From Algibacter luteus (GTDB lineage Bacteria; Bacteroidota; Bacteroidia; Flavobacteriales; Flavobacteriaceae), in the NCBI RefSeq assembly GCF_900141715.1, contig NZ_FQYK01000009.1, forward strand, positions 25,271-89,270: a stretch of 64,000 nucleotides of DNA, written 5' to 3'. Below, in pieces: positions 44,553 through 53,674 of this stretch (position 1 is the first letter of the stretch; each line of letters starts with the position of its first letter). A program made the translations under genes and the position numbers. Under the pieces are notes generated by a model. It was not told the DNA's origin. It made no database searches and saw only the letters and a program-made list of their open reading frames with translations.

Positions 44553-45116
44553 ATGAAAAATATAATCTATCTGCTTGCTGTTTTTATATGTACCACAACA
44601 ATGGCACAAGAAAAAGCAACAGAAATAAAACAAGAAACAAAAGTTAAAACTGTAAAGTATAAAAACGCTGATAGCGTAAAAGAGGATAAGGTAAAAGTAA
44701 TTACCCGCGAAACTTCTAATGTCGAATTAGATGAAAAAGATAAAAATAAAGTGAATCAAGATCGTGTAGATGCTACTAAAAAAGTAGAGAAAATGGTAAT
44801 GATTGATAATGATGCCGATAACGATTATGATCTACTATCTAAAGAAACCTATTTTATAAGTGGCGAACAAAACTATAAGTTCACACCAAATGACAATGGT
44901 TTTGATATGGCTTTCGATAATAACAACAATAAGTTTGTTGGCGTTGGAAATGCTTGGAAATCGCTTAATGCCGGAAGTTATATAGTTAAAGGCGACAATT
45001 ATAACGGTATTGGTTTCTTTAATAAAAATGGAGATTTTGTAGTGCAATACTATGATGAAGCTTCAGGAAGTTTAAAAACCATAACATTTGAAGAAAACAA
45101 AGAAGTTTTAAAATAA
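44553..45116 (+). CDS. Secreted protein of unknown function
   Basis: 187 residues. Signal peptide ends at TTTMAQ (about residue 18). The next 80 residues are Lys/Glu/Asp-rich and probably flexible. The C-terminal 90 residues (SGEQNYKFTPNDNGF, GSYIVKGDNYNGIGFFN, DFVVQYYDEASGSLK) look like a small beta domain. I do not recognise the family. It ends the cluster at a terminator and shares the upstream A/T box with its neighbours. Confidence 0.75.
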   Translation: MKNIIYLLAVFICTTTMAQEKATEIKQETKVKTVKYKNADSVKEDKVKVITRETSNVELDEKDKNKVNQDRVDATKKVEKMVMIDNDADNDYDLLSKETYFISGEQNYKFTPNDNGFDMAFDNNNNKFVGVGNAWKSLNAGSYIVKGDNYNGIGFFNKNGDFVVQYYDEASGSLKTITFEENKEVLK

Positions 45117-45136
45117 AAGTTGATTAAGAAAAATTT

Positions 45137-45164
45137 AAAAGTCCCGATTCATTCGGGACTTTTT
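45137..45164 (+). terminator. Rho-independent terminator ending the stress/envelope group
   Basis: AAAAGTCCCGA pairs with TCGGGACTTTT around a 5-base loop, followed by TGT. It lies 21 bases after the stop of the secreted protein. Confidence 0.88.
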
Positions 45165-45197
45165 GTATTTTAGAGTTTTAATAAATAATCCAATATT

Positions 45198-45881
45198 ATG
45201 AGTGTTATTGTGCCAAATGCTGTTTTTACGTTTCTTTCAAAATTAGAAAAAAATAACAATCGCGATTGGTTTAACGAGCACAAGACAGAGTTTAAAGCTA
45301 TTGAAAAAGAGGTAAAAGCATTTTACAATTTGGTTTTTGAAAACCTTAATAAACACGACGATATTGATAAAGTAAAGCTGTTTCGAATTTATCGGGATGT
45401 ACGATTTTCTAAAAATAAATTGCCTTATAAAACACATTTTGGAGGTTCGTTTCACAGAACAAAACCAAGATTAAGAGGCGGTTATTATTTGCATATTCAA
45501 CCCAATAATGAAAGTTTTATTGCTACCGGCTTTTGGGAACCTGCTCCTGCGGATTTGTTACGAATTCGTAAAGAATTCGAAATGGACGATTCAGAGATTC
45601 GAGATATACTTGCAGATAAAAAATTTAATAAGGTTTGGGGAGATTCCTTTGTTGGTGATGAAGTAAAAACAGCGCCAAAAGGATTCAGTAAAGATCATAA
45701 GGCTATTGATTTAATCAAAAAGAAACAATATATATTTACTAAGAAATTTACAGATAAAGAGGTGCAAAGTGATCAGTTTATCAACGAAGTTGATGCTGCA
45801 TTTAAAGCGGTTCGCCCATATTTTAATTACATGAGCGACGTCTTAACCACAGACCTCAATGGGGTTTCTTTAGTTGATTAA
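45198..45881 (+). CDS. DUF2461 family protein
   Basis: 227 residues. The family signature is clear: LSKLEKNNNRDWFNEHK near residue 15, LFRIYRDVRFSKNKLPYKTHFG near 65, and GGYYLHIQPNNESFIATGFWEP. The family is widespread in Bacteroidota and its function is unknown. The start is ATG with its own spacing after a terminator. It converges with the gene at 45884, with only two bases between the stops. Confidence 0.88.
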   Translation: MSVIVPNAVFTFLSKLEKNNNRDWFNEHKTEFKAIEKEVKAFYNLVFENLNKHDDIDKVKLFRIYRDVRFSKNKLPYKTHFGGSFHRTKPRLRGGYYLHIQPNNESFIATGFWEPAPADLLRIRKEFEMDDSEIRDILADKKFNKVWGDSFVGDEVKTAPKGFSKDHKAIDLIKKKQYIFTKKFTDKEVQSDQFINEVDAAFKAVRPYFNYMSDVLTTDLNGVSLVD

Positions 45882-45883
45882 AT

Positions 45884-46300
45884 TTAAACAGCTTGCATCA
45901 ATTCTGGTTTTTCAAGAAGTTGAATATGGCTAAGTATTCTTTCTTTAGTAATATTCATCATACGCTTATTTAATGCTGAAGAATTTTCAATATAGATAAG
46001 ATACTCTTCCACAGTAAAACAACCTATAATCATGCCCTTCATTGAGTTACGAAGTTTCATATCTTTTTGGATGGCATTTTCAATATACAAAAGGCGTTTT
46101 TCTAAAGATAAATCATAAAATACAGATTTGTGTTTCCTGATGTAGTTTCTAAAAACTTCAAGTAATAAATCATTTTGAAATTTAATGATTGGACGCAGTA
46201 CCAAATTCTGAAACCGCTCGTCGGCACTCATGTTATCGTTAATTGTAGCACTGGAAATTTCTGGGCGAATGTTCTTTAAATCGAACTGTCGTGTGTTCAT
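45884..46300 (-). CDS. Conserved protein of unknown function
   Basis: 138 residues, rich in charged helix: MSADERFQNLVLRPIIKFQ, YDLSLEKRLLYIENAIQKD and KGMIIGCFTVEEYLIYIENS. No signal or membrane segment. I recall similar Flavobacteriia proteins under a generic 'glyoxalase' label, which I do not trust because no glyoxalase metal motif is visible. Helical, probably cytoplasmic. Monocistronic by context. Confidence 0.65.
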   Translation of the reverse strand: MNTRQFDLKNIRPEISSATINDNMSADERFQNLVLRPIIKFQNDLLLEVFRNYIRKHKSVFYDLSLEKRLLYIENAIQKDMKLRNSMKGMIIGCFTVEEYLIYIENSSALNKRMMNITKERILSHIQLLEKPELMQAV

Positions 46301-46500
46301 AGGAGTAGATTTTGAATAAAAATATTGAATTAAGTAGCCCTTTTTATTTATTGACTTTATAATTGTTAACGAGGTTATTAACAGTTACGATTTTTCTATC
46401 TTTATCTAGAATTTAATTTCGCCTTTTATTTCATCAAATTTCAGATGAATTAATTTAAAAATGATTAAAAACCTTAAATTTTAAATATTATACTTTACCA

Positions 46501-46884
46501 ATGAGATTTCATACCAGAAAATGGATAAAACCAGAAGATTTAAATGCTAACGGCACATTATTTGGCGGCCGATTATTAGAGTGGATAGACGAAGAAGCTG
46601 CCCTTTATAGTATTGTTCAATTAGAAAACCAGAAAGTAGTAACAAAGTACATCAGCGAAATAGATTTTAAATCGTCTGCTAAACAAGGTGATGTTATCGA
46701 AATTGGCATTAAAGCCATAAAATTTGGTAAAGCTTCTTTAACATTATCTTGCGAAGTTAGAAACATGCGAACCCGAGAAACCATAATTACAATTTCAAAT
46801 ATTGTCATGGTAAATATTGGTCCAGATGGTAAGGTTTTACCGCATGGAAAAACAGAAGTAGAATATGTAAAAGATAGATTATAG
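46501..46884 (+). CDS. Acyl-CoA thioesterase (hotdog fold, YciA-like)
   Basis: 127 residues. It has the hotdog pattern NANGTLFGGRLLEWIDEEAAL with the catalytic Asp/Glu helix, then SEIDFKSSAKQGDVIEI and MRTRETIITISNIVMVNI. It would hydrolyse acyl-CoA; the substrate range is unknown. It is a single gene in a mixed neighbourhood. Confidence 0.85.
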   Translation: MRFHTRKWIKPEDLNANGTLFGGRLLEWIDEEAALYSIVQLENQKVVTKYISEIDFKSSAKQGDVIEIGIKAIKFGKASLTLSCEVRNMRTRETIITISNIVMVNIGPDGKVLPHGKTEVEYVKDRL

Positions 46885-47028
46885 CCCGTTATAATAAAAT
46901 GTCTTTAAAAATTACAATCAAATTTTTGATTTTGTTGCATAAAATGCAAATTATAAAGCATCCATTGTATTTTTTATAAAAATAAAATAACAATGTGCTT
47001 TAAAGTTCCGATTAACTGTAATAAAAAT

Positions 47029-47036
47029 TAACTTTG
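47029..47036 (+). promoter_or_regulatory. Bacteroidetes -7 box (TAACTTTG) for leuC
   Basis: TAACTTTG fits TAnnTTTG, 26 bases before the leuC ATG at 47063. The -33 element is weak. No Leu-rich leader peptide is seen, unlike the his operon. Confidence 0.5.
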
Positions 47037-47062
47037 TAACCCTTTTAAAAATTAAATTATTT

Positions 47063-48472
47063 ATGAGTAAGACATTGTTTGACAAAGTATGGGATTCGCA
47101 TGTGGTGCGTAAGATTAAAGGCGGACCAGATGTATTTTTTATAGATCGTCATTTTATACATGAAGTAACAAGTCCGGTGGCATTTGTTGGATTAAAAGAA
47201 CGAGGAATTGGTGTAATGTATCCAGAGCGCACATTTGCAACTGCAGATCATAATACACCAACTTGGAATCAGCATTTACCAGTGGCAGATCCTTTATCGG
47301 CTAATCAGTTGGAAGCTTTAGCTAATAACGCTGCAGAATATGGAATTTCGCATTGGGGATTAGGTCATAGAAATAATGGTATCGTTCATATTGTGGGTCC
47401 AGAAAACGGAATCACATTACCAGGAGCTACTATTGTTTGTGGCGATTCGCACACATCTACGCACGGTGCCTTTGGTGCTATTGCTTTTGGTATTGGTACT
47501 TCCGAGGTTGAAATGGTATTGTCTACACAATGTATTATGCAGCCTAAACCTAAGAAAATGCGTATTAACGTGAATGGTAAATTAGGTTTCGGCGTAACAC
47601 CAAAAGATGTGGCGCTTTATATTATATCTAAGCAAACCACTTCTGGGGCTACAGGATATTTTGTAGAATATGCTGGTGATGTTTTTGAAAACATGACTAT
47701 GGAAGGCCGTATGACGGTTTGTAACTTATCAATTGAGATGGGTGCTCGTGGAGGTATGATTGCTCCAGATGAAAAAACATTTGAATATATAAAAGGAAGA
47801 AAGCATACGCCAAAAGGTGCCGATTGGGATACAGCCATGGCTTATTGGAAAACGTTGAAAACTGATGATGACGCTGAGTTTGATGTAGAGTTTAACTACG
47901 ATGCTGCCGATATAGAACCAATGATTACTTACGGAACAAATCCAGGAATGGGTATGGGCGTAACCAAATCAATTCCTTTAGCTGAAGAGGTTCAAGGTGG
48001 TGTTGCTACTTATAAAAAATCATTAGGCTACATGAAGTTTAATGAAGGTGATGACATGATTGGAAAACAAGTTGATTATGTGTTTTTAGGATCTTGTACT
48101 AATGGGCGTATTGAAGATTTTAGAGCGTTCTGTTCTATAATTGAAGGCAGACAAAAAGCAGATAATATTACCGCTTGGTTGGTACCAGGATCTCATAAAG
48201 TTGTAGATCAAATAAAAGCAGAAGGATTAGATAAAATAATTGAAGCAGCTGGTTTTGTATTAAGAGAACCAGGATGTTCGGCTTGTTTAGCTATGAACGA
48301 TGATAAAGTACCTGCTGGAAAATTAGCAGTATCTACGTCTAATCGTAATTTTGAAGGTCGTCAAGGACCAGGGTCAAGAACATTATTAGCATCGCCATTA
48401 GTGGCAGCTGCTACTGCTGTAACTGGCGTTGTTAGCGATCCTAGAGAACTTTTACAAGCTGCAAGCGTATAA
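47063..48472 (+). CDS. leuC: 3-isopropylmalate dehydratase, large subunit
   Basis: 469 residues, normal length. With LeuD it isomerises 2- to 3-isopropylmalate using a 4Fe-4S cluster. Cluster Cys residues are in [12 protein letters not shown] and [33 protein letters not shown] and the N-terminal [15 protein letters not shown] are typical. First gene of the leu block. Confidence 0.95.
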   Translation: MSKTLFDKVWDSHVVRKIKGGPDVFFIDRHFIHEVTSPVAFVGLKERGIGVMYPERTFATADHNTPTWNQHLPVADPLSANQLEALANNAAEYGISHWGLGHRNNGIVHIVGPENGITLPGATIVCGDSHTSTHGAFGAIAFGIGTSEVEMVLSTQCIMQPKPKKMRINVNGKLGFGVTPKDVALYIISKQTTSGATGYFVEYAGDVFENMTMEGRMTVCNLSIEMGARGGMIAPDEKTFEYIKGRKHTPKGADWDTAMAYWKTLKTDDDAEFDVEFNYDAADIEPMITYGTNPGMGMGVTKSIPLAEEVQGGVATYKKSLGYMKFNEGDDMIGKQVDYVFLGSCTNGRIEDFRAFCSIIEGRQKADNITAWLVPGSHKVVDQIKAEGLDKIIEAAGFVLREPGCSACLAMNDDKVPAGKLAVSTSNRNFEGRQGPGSRTLLASPLVAAATAVTGVVSDPRELLQAASV

Positions 48473-48531
48473 TTCAATAAATTAAAAAATTGCCAATAGT
48501 GTTAGGCTATTGGCCAAAAGTAAAATATATT

Positions 48532-49131
48532 ATGGCTTACGATAAATTTGAAGTATTAACAAGCACCGCATATCCATTACCAATAGAGAATGTAGATACC
48601 GATCAAATTATACCTGCACGCTTCTTAAAAGCAACAAAGCGTGAAGGATTTGGAGATAACTTTTTCCGTGATTGGAGATATGATTCTGAAGGCAATCCAA
48701 TTGCAGATTTTCCTTTAAATGATGCGAAGTACGCAGGATCTAAAATTTTAGTAGGAGGGAAGAACTTTGGTTCTGGGTCTTCTAGAGAGCACGCCGCCTG
48801 GTCTGTTTACGATTTTGGTTTACGTTGCGTTATTTCATCATTTTTTGCAGATATTTTTAGAAACAACTGTTTGAATGTTGGTGTGTTGCCAGTGCAAGTT
48901 TCGGCTGATTTTGCTCAAAAAATATTTGATGCTATTGAAGCAGATCCGAAAACAGAAATTAAAGTAGATTTACCTAACCAGAAAGTAACTTTGGTAGCAA
49001 CAGGAGAGTCTGAATCGTTTGAAATTAACGATTATAAAAAAGACAATATGCTTAATGGTTTTGATGATATTGATTATTTACAAAACATGAAAGATGAAGT
49101 GCTTGCTTTTGGTAAAACAAGACCGTTTTAA
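48532..49131 (+). CDS. leuD: 3-isopropylmalate dehydratase, small subunit
   Basis: 199 residues from the ATG at 48532 (MAYDKFEVLTSTAYPL), the usual family start; a TTG at 48490 would add a foreign leader. Swivel-domain motifs are clear: IENVDTDQIIPARFLK, GGKNFGSGSSREHAAWS and CVISSFFADIFRNNCLN. It forms the active site with LeuC. A hairpin with a T run lies between it and the next gene. Confidence 0.95.
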   Translation: MAYDKFEVLTSTAYPLPIENVDTDQIIPARFLKATKREGFGDNFFRDWRYDSEGNPIADFPLNDAKYAGSKILVGGKNFGSGSSREHAAWSVYDFGLRCVISSFFADIFRNNCLNVGVLPVQVSADFAQKIFDAIEADPKTEIKVDLPNQKVTLVATGESESFEINDYKKDNMLNGFDDIDYLQNMKDEVLAFGKTRPF

Positions 49132-49183
49132 ATAATCATTGGTGTTTAAAGTCAATTTTAACATATAGATTTAAAATGTAAAG

Positions 49184-49214
49184 AAGCATTTCATAATTAA
49201 ATGAAATGCTTTTT
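49184..49214 (+). terminator. Terminator-like hairpin between leuD and the LeuA-like gene
   Basis: AAGCATTTCAT (49184-49194) pairs with ATGAAATGCTT (49201-49211) around a 6-base loop, followed by five T. It may act as a partial terminator that lowers downstream expression, or as an attenuator. The ATG at 49206 lies inside its 3' arm, so the real start is at 49227. Confidence 0.65.
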
Positions 49215-49226
49215 GCGAATTATAAT

Positions 49227-50747
49227 ATGAGTAAAAGAAGAATAGAAATAATGGATACCACGTTGCGTGACGGTGAACAAACATCGACCGTATCGTTTTC
49301 TGCTTCAGAGAAATTAACTATTGCTAAACTTTTACTTGAAGAATTAAAAGTAGATCGTATTGAAATTGCTTCGGCTAGAGTTTCCGAAGGTGAATTTCAA
49401 GCGGTAAAAGACATCACCGATTGGGCTGCTGAGCATGGTTATTTAAACCAGGTAGAAGTACTCACTTTTGTTGATAAAGGTATTTCTATAGATTGGATGA
49501 TTGAGGCTGGTGCTAAGGTTCAAAACCTACTCACAAAGGGTTCATTAAATCATTTAACTCATCAACTCAAAAAGACTTCTAGTCAGCATTTTAGTGATGT
49601 ATCAGAGGCTATAAAATTAGCAACTGAAAAAGGCATTATAACCAATGTGTATTTGGAAGATTGGAGTAACGGAATGCGAAATTCTAAAGCTTATGTTTAC
49701 GAGTTTTTAGACTTTTTAAAAACCCAGAATGTGGCTCGTATTATGCTTCCCGATACTTTAGGGGTTTTAACACCCCGAGAGTCTTACGATTTTATAAAAG
49801 AAATAAAAGATAAGTATCCAGATTTACATATTGATTTTCATGCGCATAACGATTACGATTTAGGCGTATCGAATGCTATGGAAGGATTAAGAGCTGGAGC
49901 TGATGGTTTACACTTAACGGTAAACGGCATGGGTGAACGTGCAGGAAATGCACCTATGTCTAGTACGATTGCCGTAATTAACGATTTTATGCCAGATGTT
50001 GAAATTGGTGTGAATGAAAAAGTATTATACACAGTAAGTAAATTGGTTGAGAATTTTTCAGGCGTGATGATTCCTGCGAATAAACCAATAATTGGCGCCA
50101 ATGTTTTTACACAAACGGCCGGCATTCATGCCGATGGCGACAATAAAAAGAACCTGTATTTTAGTGATTTGATGCCAGAGCGTTTTGGTAGAACACGCCA
50201 ATATGCCTTAGGGAAAGCCTCTGGAAAAGCCAATATACAGAAGAATTTACAGCAATTAGGATTGCAGTTGAATGATGAAGACCTAAAGAAGGTAACCCAG
50301 CGTATTATTGAACTAGGTGATAAGAAGCAGGTGGTTACTAAAGAGGATTTGCCATACATTATTTCGGATGTATTAGATAGAACTTACGAAGAGAAGGTAA
50401 CGGTTAATGCTTATGTATTAACACACTCGAAAGGATTAAAGCCTTCTACAACGGTTTCTATTACTATTGAAGATGAAACTTTTGAAGAGCAGGCGCAGGG
50501 CGACGGACAGTTCGATGCCTTTATGAACGCCCTTAAAAATATATTTAAAAAGAAAAAAGTGATTCTGCCTAACTTGATTGATTATGCAGTAAGAATACCT
50601 CCAGGAAGTAACTCGGATGCGTTATGCGAAACGATTATTACTTGGAAAAATGATGAAAAAGAATTTAAAACAAGAGGTTTAGATAGCGACCAAACGGTTT
50701 CGGCAATAAAAGCCACTGAGAAGATGCTGAATATTATTGTGAGTTAA
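49227..50747 (+). CDS. 2-isopropylmalate synthase family protein (LeuA or citramalate synthase)
   Basis: 506 residues from the ATG at 49227, just after a terminator-like hairpin. The catalytic TIM barrel starts IMDTTLRDGEQTSTVSFSA, with HAHNDYDLGVSNAMEGLRAGAD and NGMGERAGNAP as metal and acetyl-CoA motifs. The C-terminal regulatory domain (about 370-506) fits allosteric feedback. It condenses acetyl-CoA with 2-ketoisovalerate (leucine) or pyruvate (citramalate, isoleucine). Placement between leuD and leuB fits either, because citramalate synthase also uses LeuC, LeuD and LeuB. I favour the leucine role but cannot decide. Confidence 0.85.
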   Translation: MSKRRIEIMDTTLRDGEQTSTVSFSASEKLTIAKLLLEELKVDRIEIASARVSEGEFQAVKDITDWAAEHGYLNQVEVLTFVDKGISIDWMIEAGAKVQNLLTKGSLNHLTHQLKKTSSQHFSDVSEAIKLATEKGIITNVYLEDWSNGMRNSKAYVYEFLDFLKTQNVARIMLPDTLGVLTPRESYDFIKEIKDKYPDLHIDFHAHNDYDLGVSNAMEGLRAGADGLHLTVNGMGERAGNAPMSSTIAVINDFMPDVEIGVNEKVLYTVSKLVENFSGVMIPANKPIIGANVFTQTAGIHADGDNKKNLYFSDLMPERFGRTRQYALGKASGKANIQKNLQQLGLQLNDEDLKKVTQRIIELGDKKQVVTKEDLPYIISDVLDRTYEEKVTVNAYVLTHSKGLKPSTTVSITIEDETFEEQAQGDGQFDAFMNALKNIFKKKKVILPNLIDYAVRIPPGSNSDALCETIITWKNDEKEFKTRGLDSDQTVSAIKATEKMLNIIVS

Positions 50748-50751
50748 TAAA

Positions 50752-50872
50752 CCCGCGTTAGGGATTGCAGTGAAACATTTATGTTCATGAATTCATTTAT
50801 TTAAAATAGAAAAGCATGAATAAAAGCCCGACCCTTGTGGTAACTTGCCTATCGGCAGGCAGGCGCCCAAAA
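50752..50872 (+). repeat. REP-like intergenic element between the LeuA-like gene and leuB
   Basis: The spacer contains CGCGTTAGGGATTGCAGTG, then AAAGCCCGACCCTTGTGG, then the GC-rich palindrome GCCTATCGGCAGGCAGGCG and CCCAAAA. The GC content is far above that of its surroundings. From memory, elements with this head and palindromic core recur between genes in many Flavobacteriaceae. Only this copy is in the window. Confidence 0.6.
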
Positions 50873-50914
50873 CGATTTAAAACTGAATATTAAATACATT
50901 AAAATACATAAAGA

Positions 50915-51970
50915 ATGAAATTAAACATAGCGCTTTTAGCGGGAGATGGTATTGGACCAGAAGTTATTGATCAGGCAGTGAAAGTGAGTGATGCTGTGGC
51001 TGCGAAATTTGGACATGAAATTACGTGGAAGCCAGCTTTAACTGGTGCTGCGGCCATTGATGCTGTTGGTGAGCCTTACCCAGATGAAACGCATGAGATT
51101 TGTAAAAATAGCGATGCGGTATTGTTCGGTGCAATTGGGCACCCACGTTTTGATAACGACCCGTCTGCAAAAGTGCGCCCAGAGCAAGGTTTATTAAAAA
51201 TGCGTAAGGCTTTAGGTTTATTTGCTAATGTGAGACCGACGTTTACATTCCCATCGTTATTAGATAAATCGCCATTGAAAAAGGAGCGTATTGAAGGTAC
51301 CGATTTGGTGTTTTTACGTGAGTTAACCGGTGGTATTTATTTTGGTGAAAAGGGTAGAAGAGACGACGGTGAAACGGCTTATGATAACTGTGTGTATACC
51401 AGAGCAGAAGTGCAGCGTTTAGCTAAAAAAGGTTTTGAATTAGCCATGACACGTGGTAAAAAATTATGTTGTGTAGATAAAGCGAATGTATTGGAAACCT
51501 CTAGATTATGGAGAGAAACGGTACAGGCTATGGAAAAGGATTATCCTGAGGTTGAAGTAAGTTACGAGTTTGTTGATGCTGTAGCGATGCGTTTGGTACA
51601 ATGGCCAAACAGCTATGATGTATTGATTACTGAAAACTTATTTGGTGATATTTTAACGGATGAAGCTTCTGTAATTTCAGGATCGATGGGATTAATGCCT
51701 TCGGCATCTTTAGGGTCTGATATTGGGTTGTTTGAGCCTATTCACGGGTCGTACCCACAGGCTACAGGATTAAATATTGCAAACCCAATGGCAACGGTTT
51801 TATCGGCAGCTATGATGTTTGAGAACTTTGGTTTGCTGGATGAAGGTAAAGCGATAAGAACCGTTGTAAACGAGGCTTTAAATAAAGGTATTGTTACTGA
51901 AGATTTAGCTGACGGAGGTACAGCTTACGGCACTAAAGAGGTTGGAGATTGGCTTGCTGCTAATATCTAA
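50915..51970 (+). CDS. leuB: 3-isopropylmalate dehydrogenase
   Basis: 351 residues. It oxidatively decarboxylates 3-isopropylmalate with NAD. Seen: LLAGDGIGPEVI at the start, LLKMRKALGLFANVRP, RELTGGIYFGEKGR, VDKANVLETSRLWRE and the metal-binding NLFGDILTDEASVI. It is followed by a strong bidirectional terminator. Confidence 0.95.
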   Translation: MKLNIALLAGDGIGPEVIDQAVKVSDAVAAKFGHEITWKPALTGAAAIDAVGEPYPDETHEICKNSDAVLFGAIGHPRFDNDPSAKVRPEQGLLKMRKALGLFANVRPTFTFPSLLDKSPLKKERIEGTDLVFLRELTGGIYFGEKGRRDDGETAYDNCVYTRAEVQRLAKKGFELAMTRGKKLCCVDKANVLETSRLWRETVQAMEKDYPEVEVSYEFVDAVAMRLVQWPNSYDVLITENLFGDILTDEASVISGSMGLMPSASLGSDIGLFEPIHGSYPQATGLNIANPMATVLSAAMMFENFGLLDEGKAIRTVVNEALNKGIVTEDLADGGTAYGTKEVGDWLAANI

Positions 51971-51988
51971 TCTGAATTATAGACATTT

Positions 51989-52022
51989 AAAAAGCCTGAT
52001 GTAAATACATCAGGCTTTTTTA
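51989..52022. terminator. Bidirectional rho-independent terminator after leuB
   Basis: Near-perfect stem AAAAAGCCTGATGTA/TACATCAGGCTTTTT with a two-base loop and T tail. It separates leuB from the convergent MscS gene. Confidence 0.92.
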
Positions 52023-52060
52023 TTTATGGATTTCTAAATATGATTCAGAATTAATAATAG

Positions 52061-53317
52061 TTACTTTTTTGAATTTGCCACGAAACTAGAACTACTCGGT
52101 AATTCGAAAATCTCTAAATCAAAATAGGGAAGGGCTGCAATTAAATGATCGAAGATATCAGACATGATATACTCGTAATTTTCCCAACGTTTATCACTAC
52201 TGAAGGCGTAAATCTCTAAAGGAATACCTTGCGTTGTTGGTGCTAGTTGGCGCGCCATAATCATCATATCTTTATTGATGGCTGAATGTTTTTGCAAGTA
52301 GCTATCAATATATTTTCTGAAAACACCAAGATTAGTGAGGTTTCTACCATTTAAAAGCAATTCTTTATTGATGTTATTAGATGTGTTATACTCTTTAATA
52401 TCTTGCTGTCTGGTTTCTAAATAGGCTGTGATGAGCTGAATGTCTTTGAGTTTATTAACTTCAGATTCGCTCAAGTATTTTACGCCATCTTGTTTAATAT
52501 ATAGCGCGCGTTTAATACGTCGACCATTAGAATTCGTCATACCGCGCCAGTTCTTAAAAGAATCTGAAATTAAGGCGTAAGTAGGAATGGTAGTAATGGT
52601 TTTATCGAAATTCTGAACTTTAACGGTTGCTAATGTAATTTCGGTAACATCACCATCGGCACCATATTTCTCGAAAGTTATCCAATCGCCAATACGCACC
52701 ATATCGTTAATAGACACTTGAATGCTCGCCACAAAGCCCATAATAGTATCTTTAAATACTAAAATAATAACCGCAGAAATGGCACCAAGCCCTGTAACAA
52801 ACGACCAAAACGGAATGCCTGTAATTATGGCTATAGCCGACATAAATCCTCCAACCCAAGCAAAAATCATAAAGACTTGTATGTAGCTGGATATAGGCTT
52901 GTCTTTAAAACGCGGTAAGGTTTTTAAATGATCTCGAAGCGTGTTTAGTAAACTTCTAACCACCCAAAGCGTGAGCACAATAGCGAACACGATAAGTCCT
53001 TTTTCAATGATGTTTTCAAAATTGTAAAAATCGATAAATACATCTGGCACAAACTCGATAGCGATTAGCAACGGTATAATATGCGCTATATTTCTCGGGA
53101 CTTTATTAGCTATTAATAGGTCGTCGAAATTTGTTTTAGTCTGTGATGCAAATTGAGCAAAAGCACCAATTAGTATTTTCCTGATAATAAGGTCTACAAT
53201 CACAATAATAATCAGTAAACCTATCAGTAAAATAAGCATATTCAGGTATTCTGCCACTTGACTGGACAACCCTTTATTAACTAAAAAATCGTAGACTAAA
53301 TGTTTAAATTGATCCAT
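52061..53317 (-). CDS. MscS-family mechanosensitive channel (YbdG-like, long form)
   Basis: 418 residues. About five transmembrane helices in residues 15-190 are followed by the pore/beta domain FVTGLGAISAVIILVFKDTIMGFVA, then MVRIGDWITFEKYGADGDVTEI. The C-terminal domain is long (IYAFSSDKRWENYEYIMSD). This is the larger YbdG/YnaI-type class, different from the 300-residue channel at 42907. It lies 2 bases downstream of a small membrane gene on the same strand. Confidence 0.9.
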   Translation of the reverse strand: MDQFKHLVYDFLVNKGLSSQVAEYLNMLILLIGLLIIIVIVDLIIRKILIGAFAQFASQTKTNFDDLLIANKVPRNIAHIIPLLIAIEFVPDVFIDFYNFENIIEKGLIVFAIVLTLWVVRSLLNTLRDHLKTLPRFKDKPISSYIQVFMIFAWVGGFMSAIAIITGIPFWSFVTGLGAISAVIILVFKDTIMGFVASIQVSINDMVRIGDWITFEKYGADGDVTEITLATVKVQNFDKTITTIPTYALISDSFKNWRGMTNSNGRRIKRALYIKQDGVKYLSESEVNKLKDIQLITAYLETRQQDIKEYNTSNNINKELLLNGRNLTNLGVFRKYIDSYLQKHSAINKDMMIMARQLAPTTQGIPLEIYAFSSDKRWENYEYIMSDIFDHLIAALPYFDLEIFELPSSSSFVANSKK

Positions 53318-53319
53318 TA

Positions 53320-53610
53320 TTAATGACTTGGTTTAAGGTATTTTCTATCGATATAAAACGTTCCGAAAGGTATGATAGAGGCTAATAACACGATTAATAA
53401 GGTGTTATTAGACCAAGAAAATTCTTTTTTAAACAAGAGAGCTAATGCTACATAAGCCACGAATAATAAACCATGAGGCATGCCTAATAGTTTCACGTAT
53501 TGGGGTTCGTGCAATATGTATTTGATAGGTGTTGCTATAAACAATAATAGGATATATGAAACACCCTCTAAAAGGGCTACAAGTCTAAATATATTTAATG
53601 AAGAAAACAT
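53320..53610 (-). CDS. DUF3817 family small membrane protein
   Basis: 96 residues with three hydrophobic segments. Seen: RLVALLEGVSYILLLFIATPIKY at the start, the conserved VKLLGMPHGLLFVAYVALAL in the middle, and IPFGTFYIDRKYLK at the C-terminus. This fits the DUF3817 family, function unknown. It precedes the MscS gene on the same strand with a 2-base gap. Confidence 0.85.
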   Translation of the reverse strand: MFSSLNIFRLVALLEGVSYILLLFIATPIKYILHEPQYVKLLGMPHGLLFVAYVALALLFKKEFSWSNNTLLIVLLASIIPFGTFYIDRKYLKPSH

Positions 53611-53674
53611 ATGCGTTAATTTTTGTGCAAAAGTAGTTCACACAGCCATAATAACGGTACGTTTTAAGTTTTTT

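Noticed and set aside
49206..49226. Upstream ATG for the LeuA-like gene
   Set aside because: It lies within the 3' arm of a terminator-like hairpin and precedes the conserved start MSKRRIEIMDTTLRDG.
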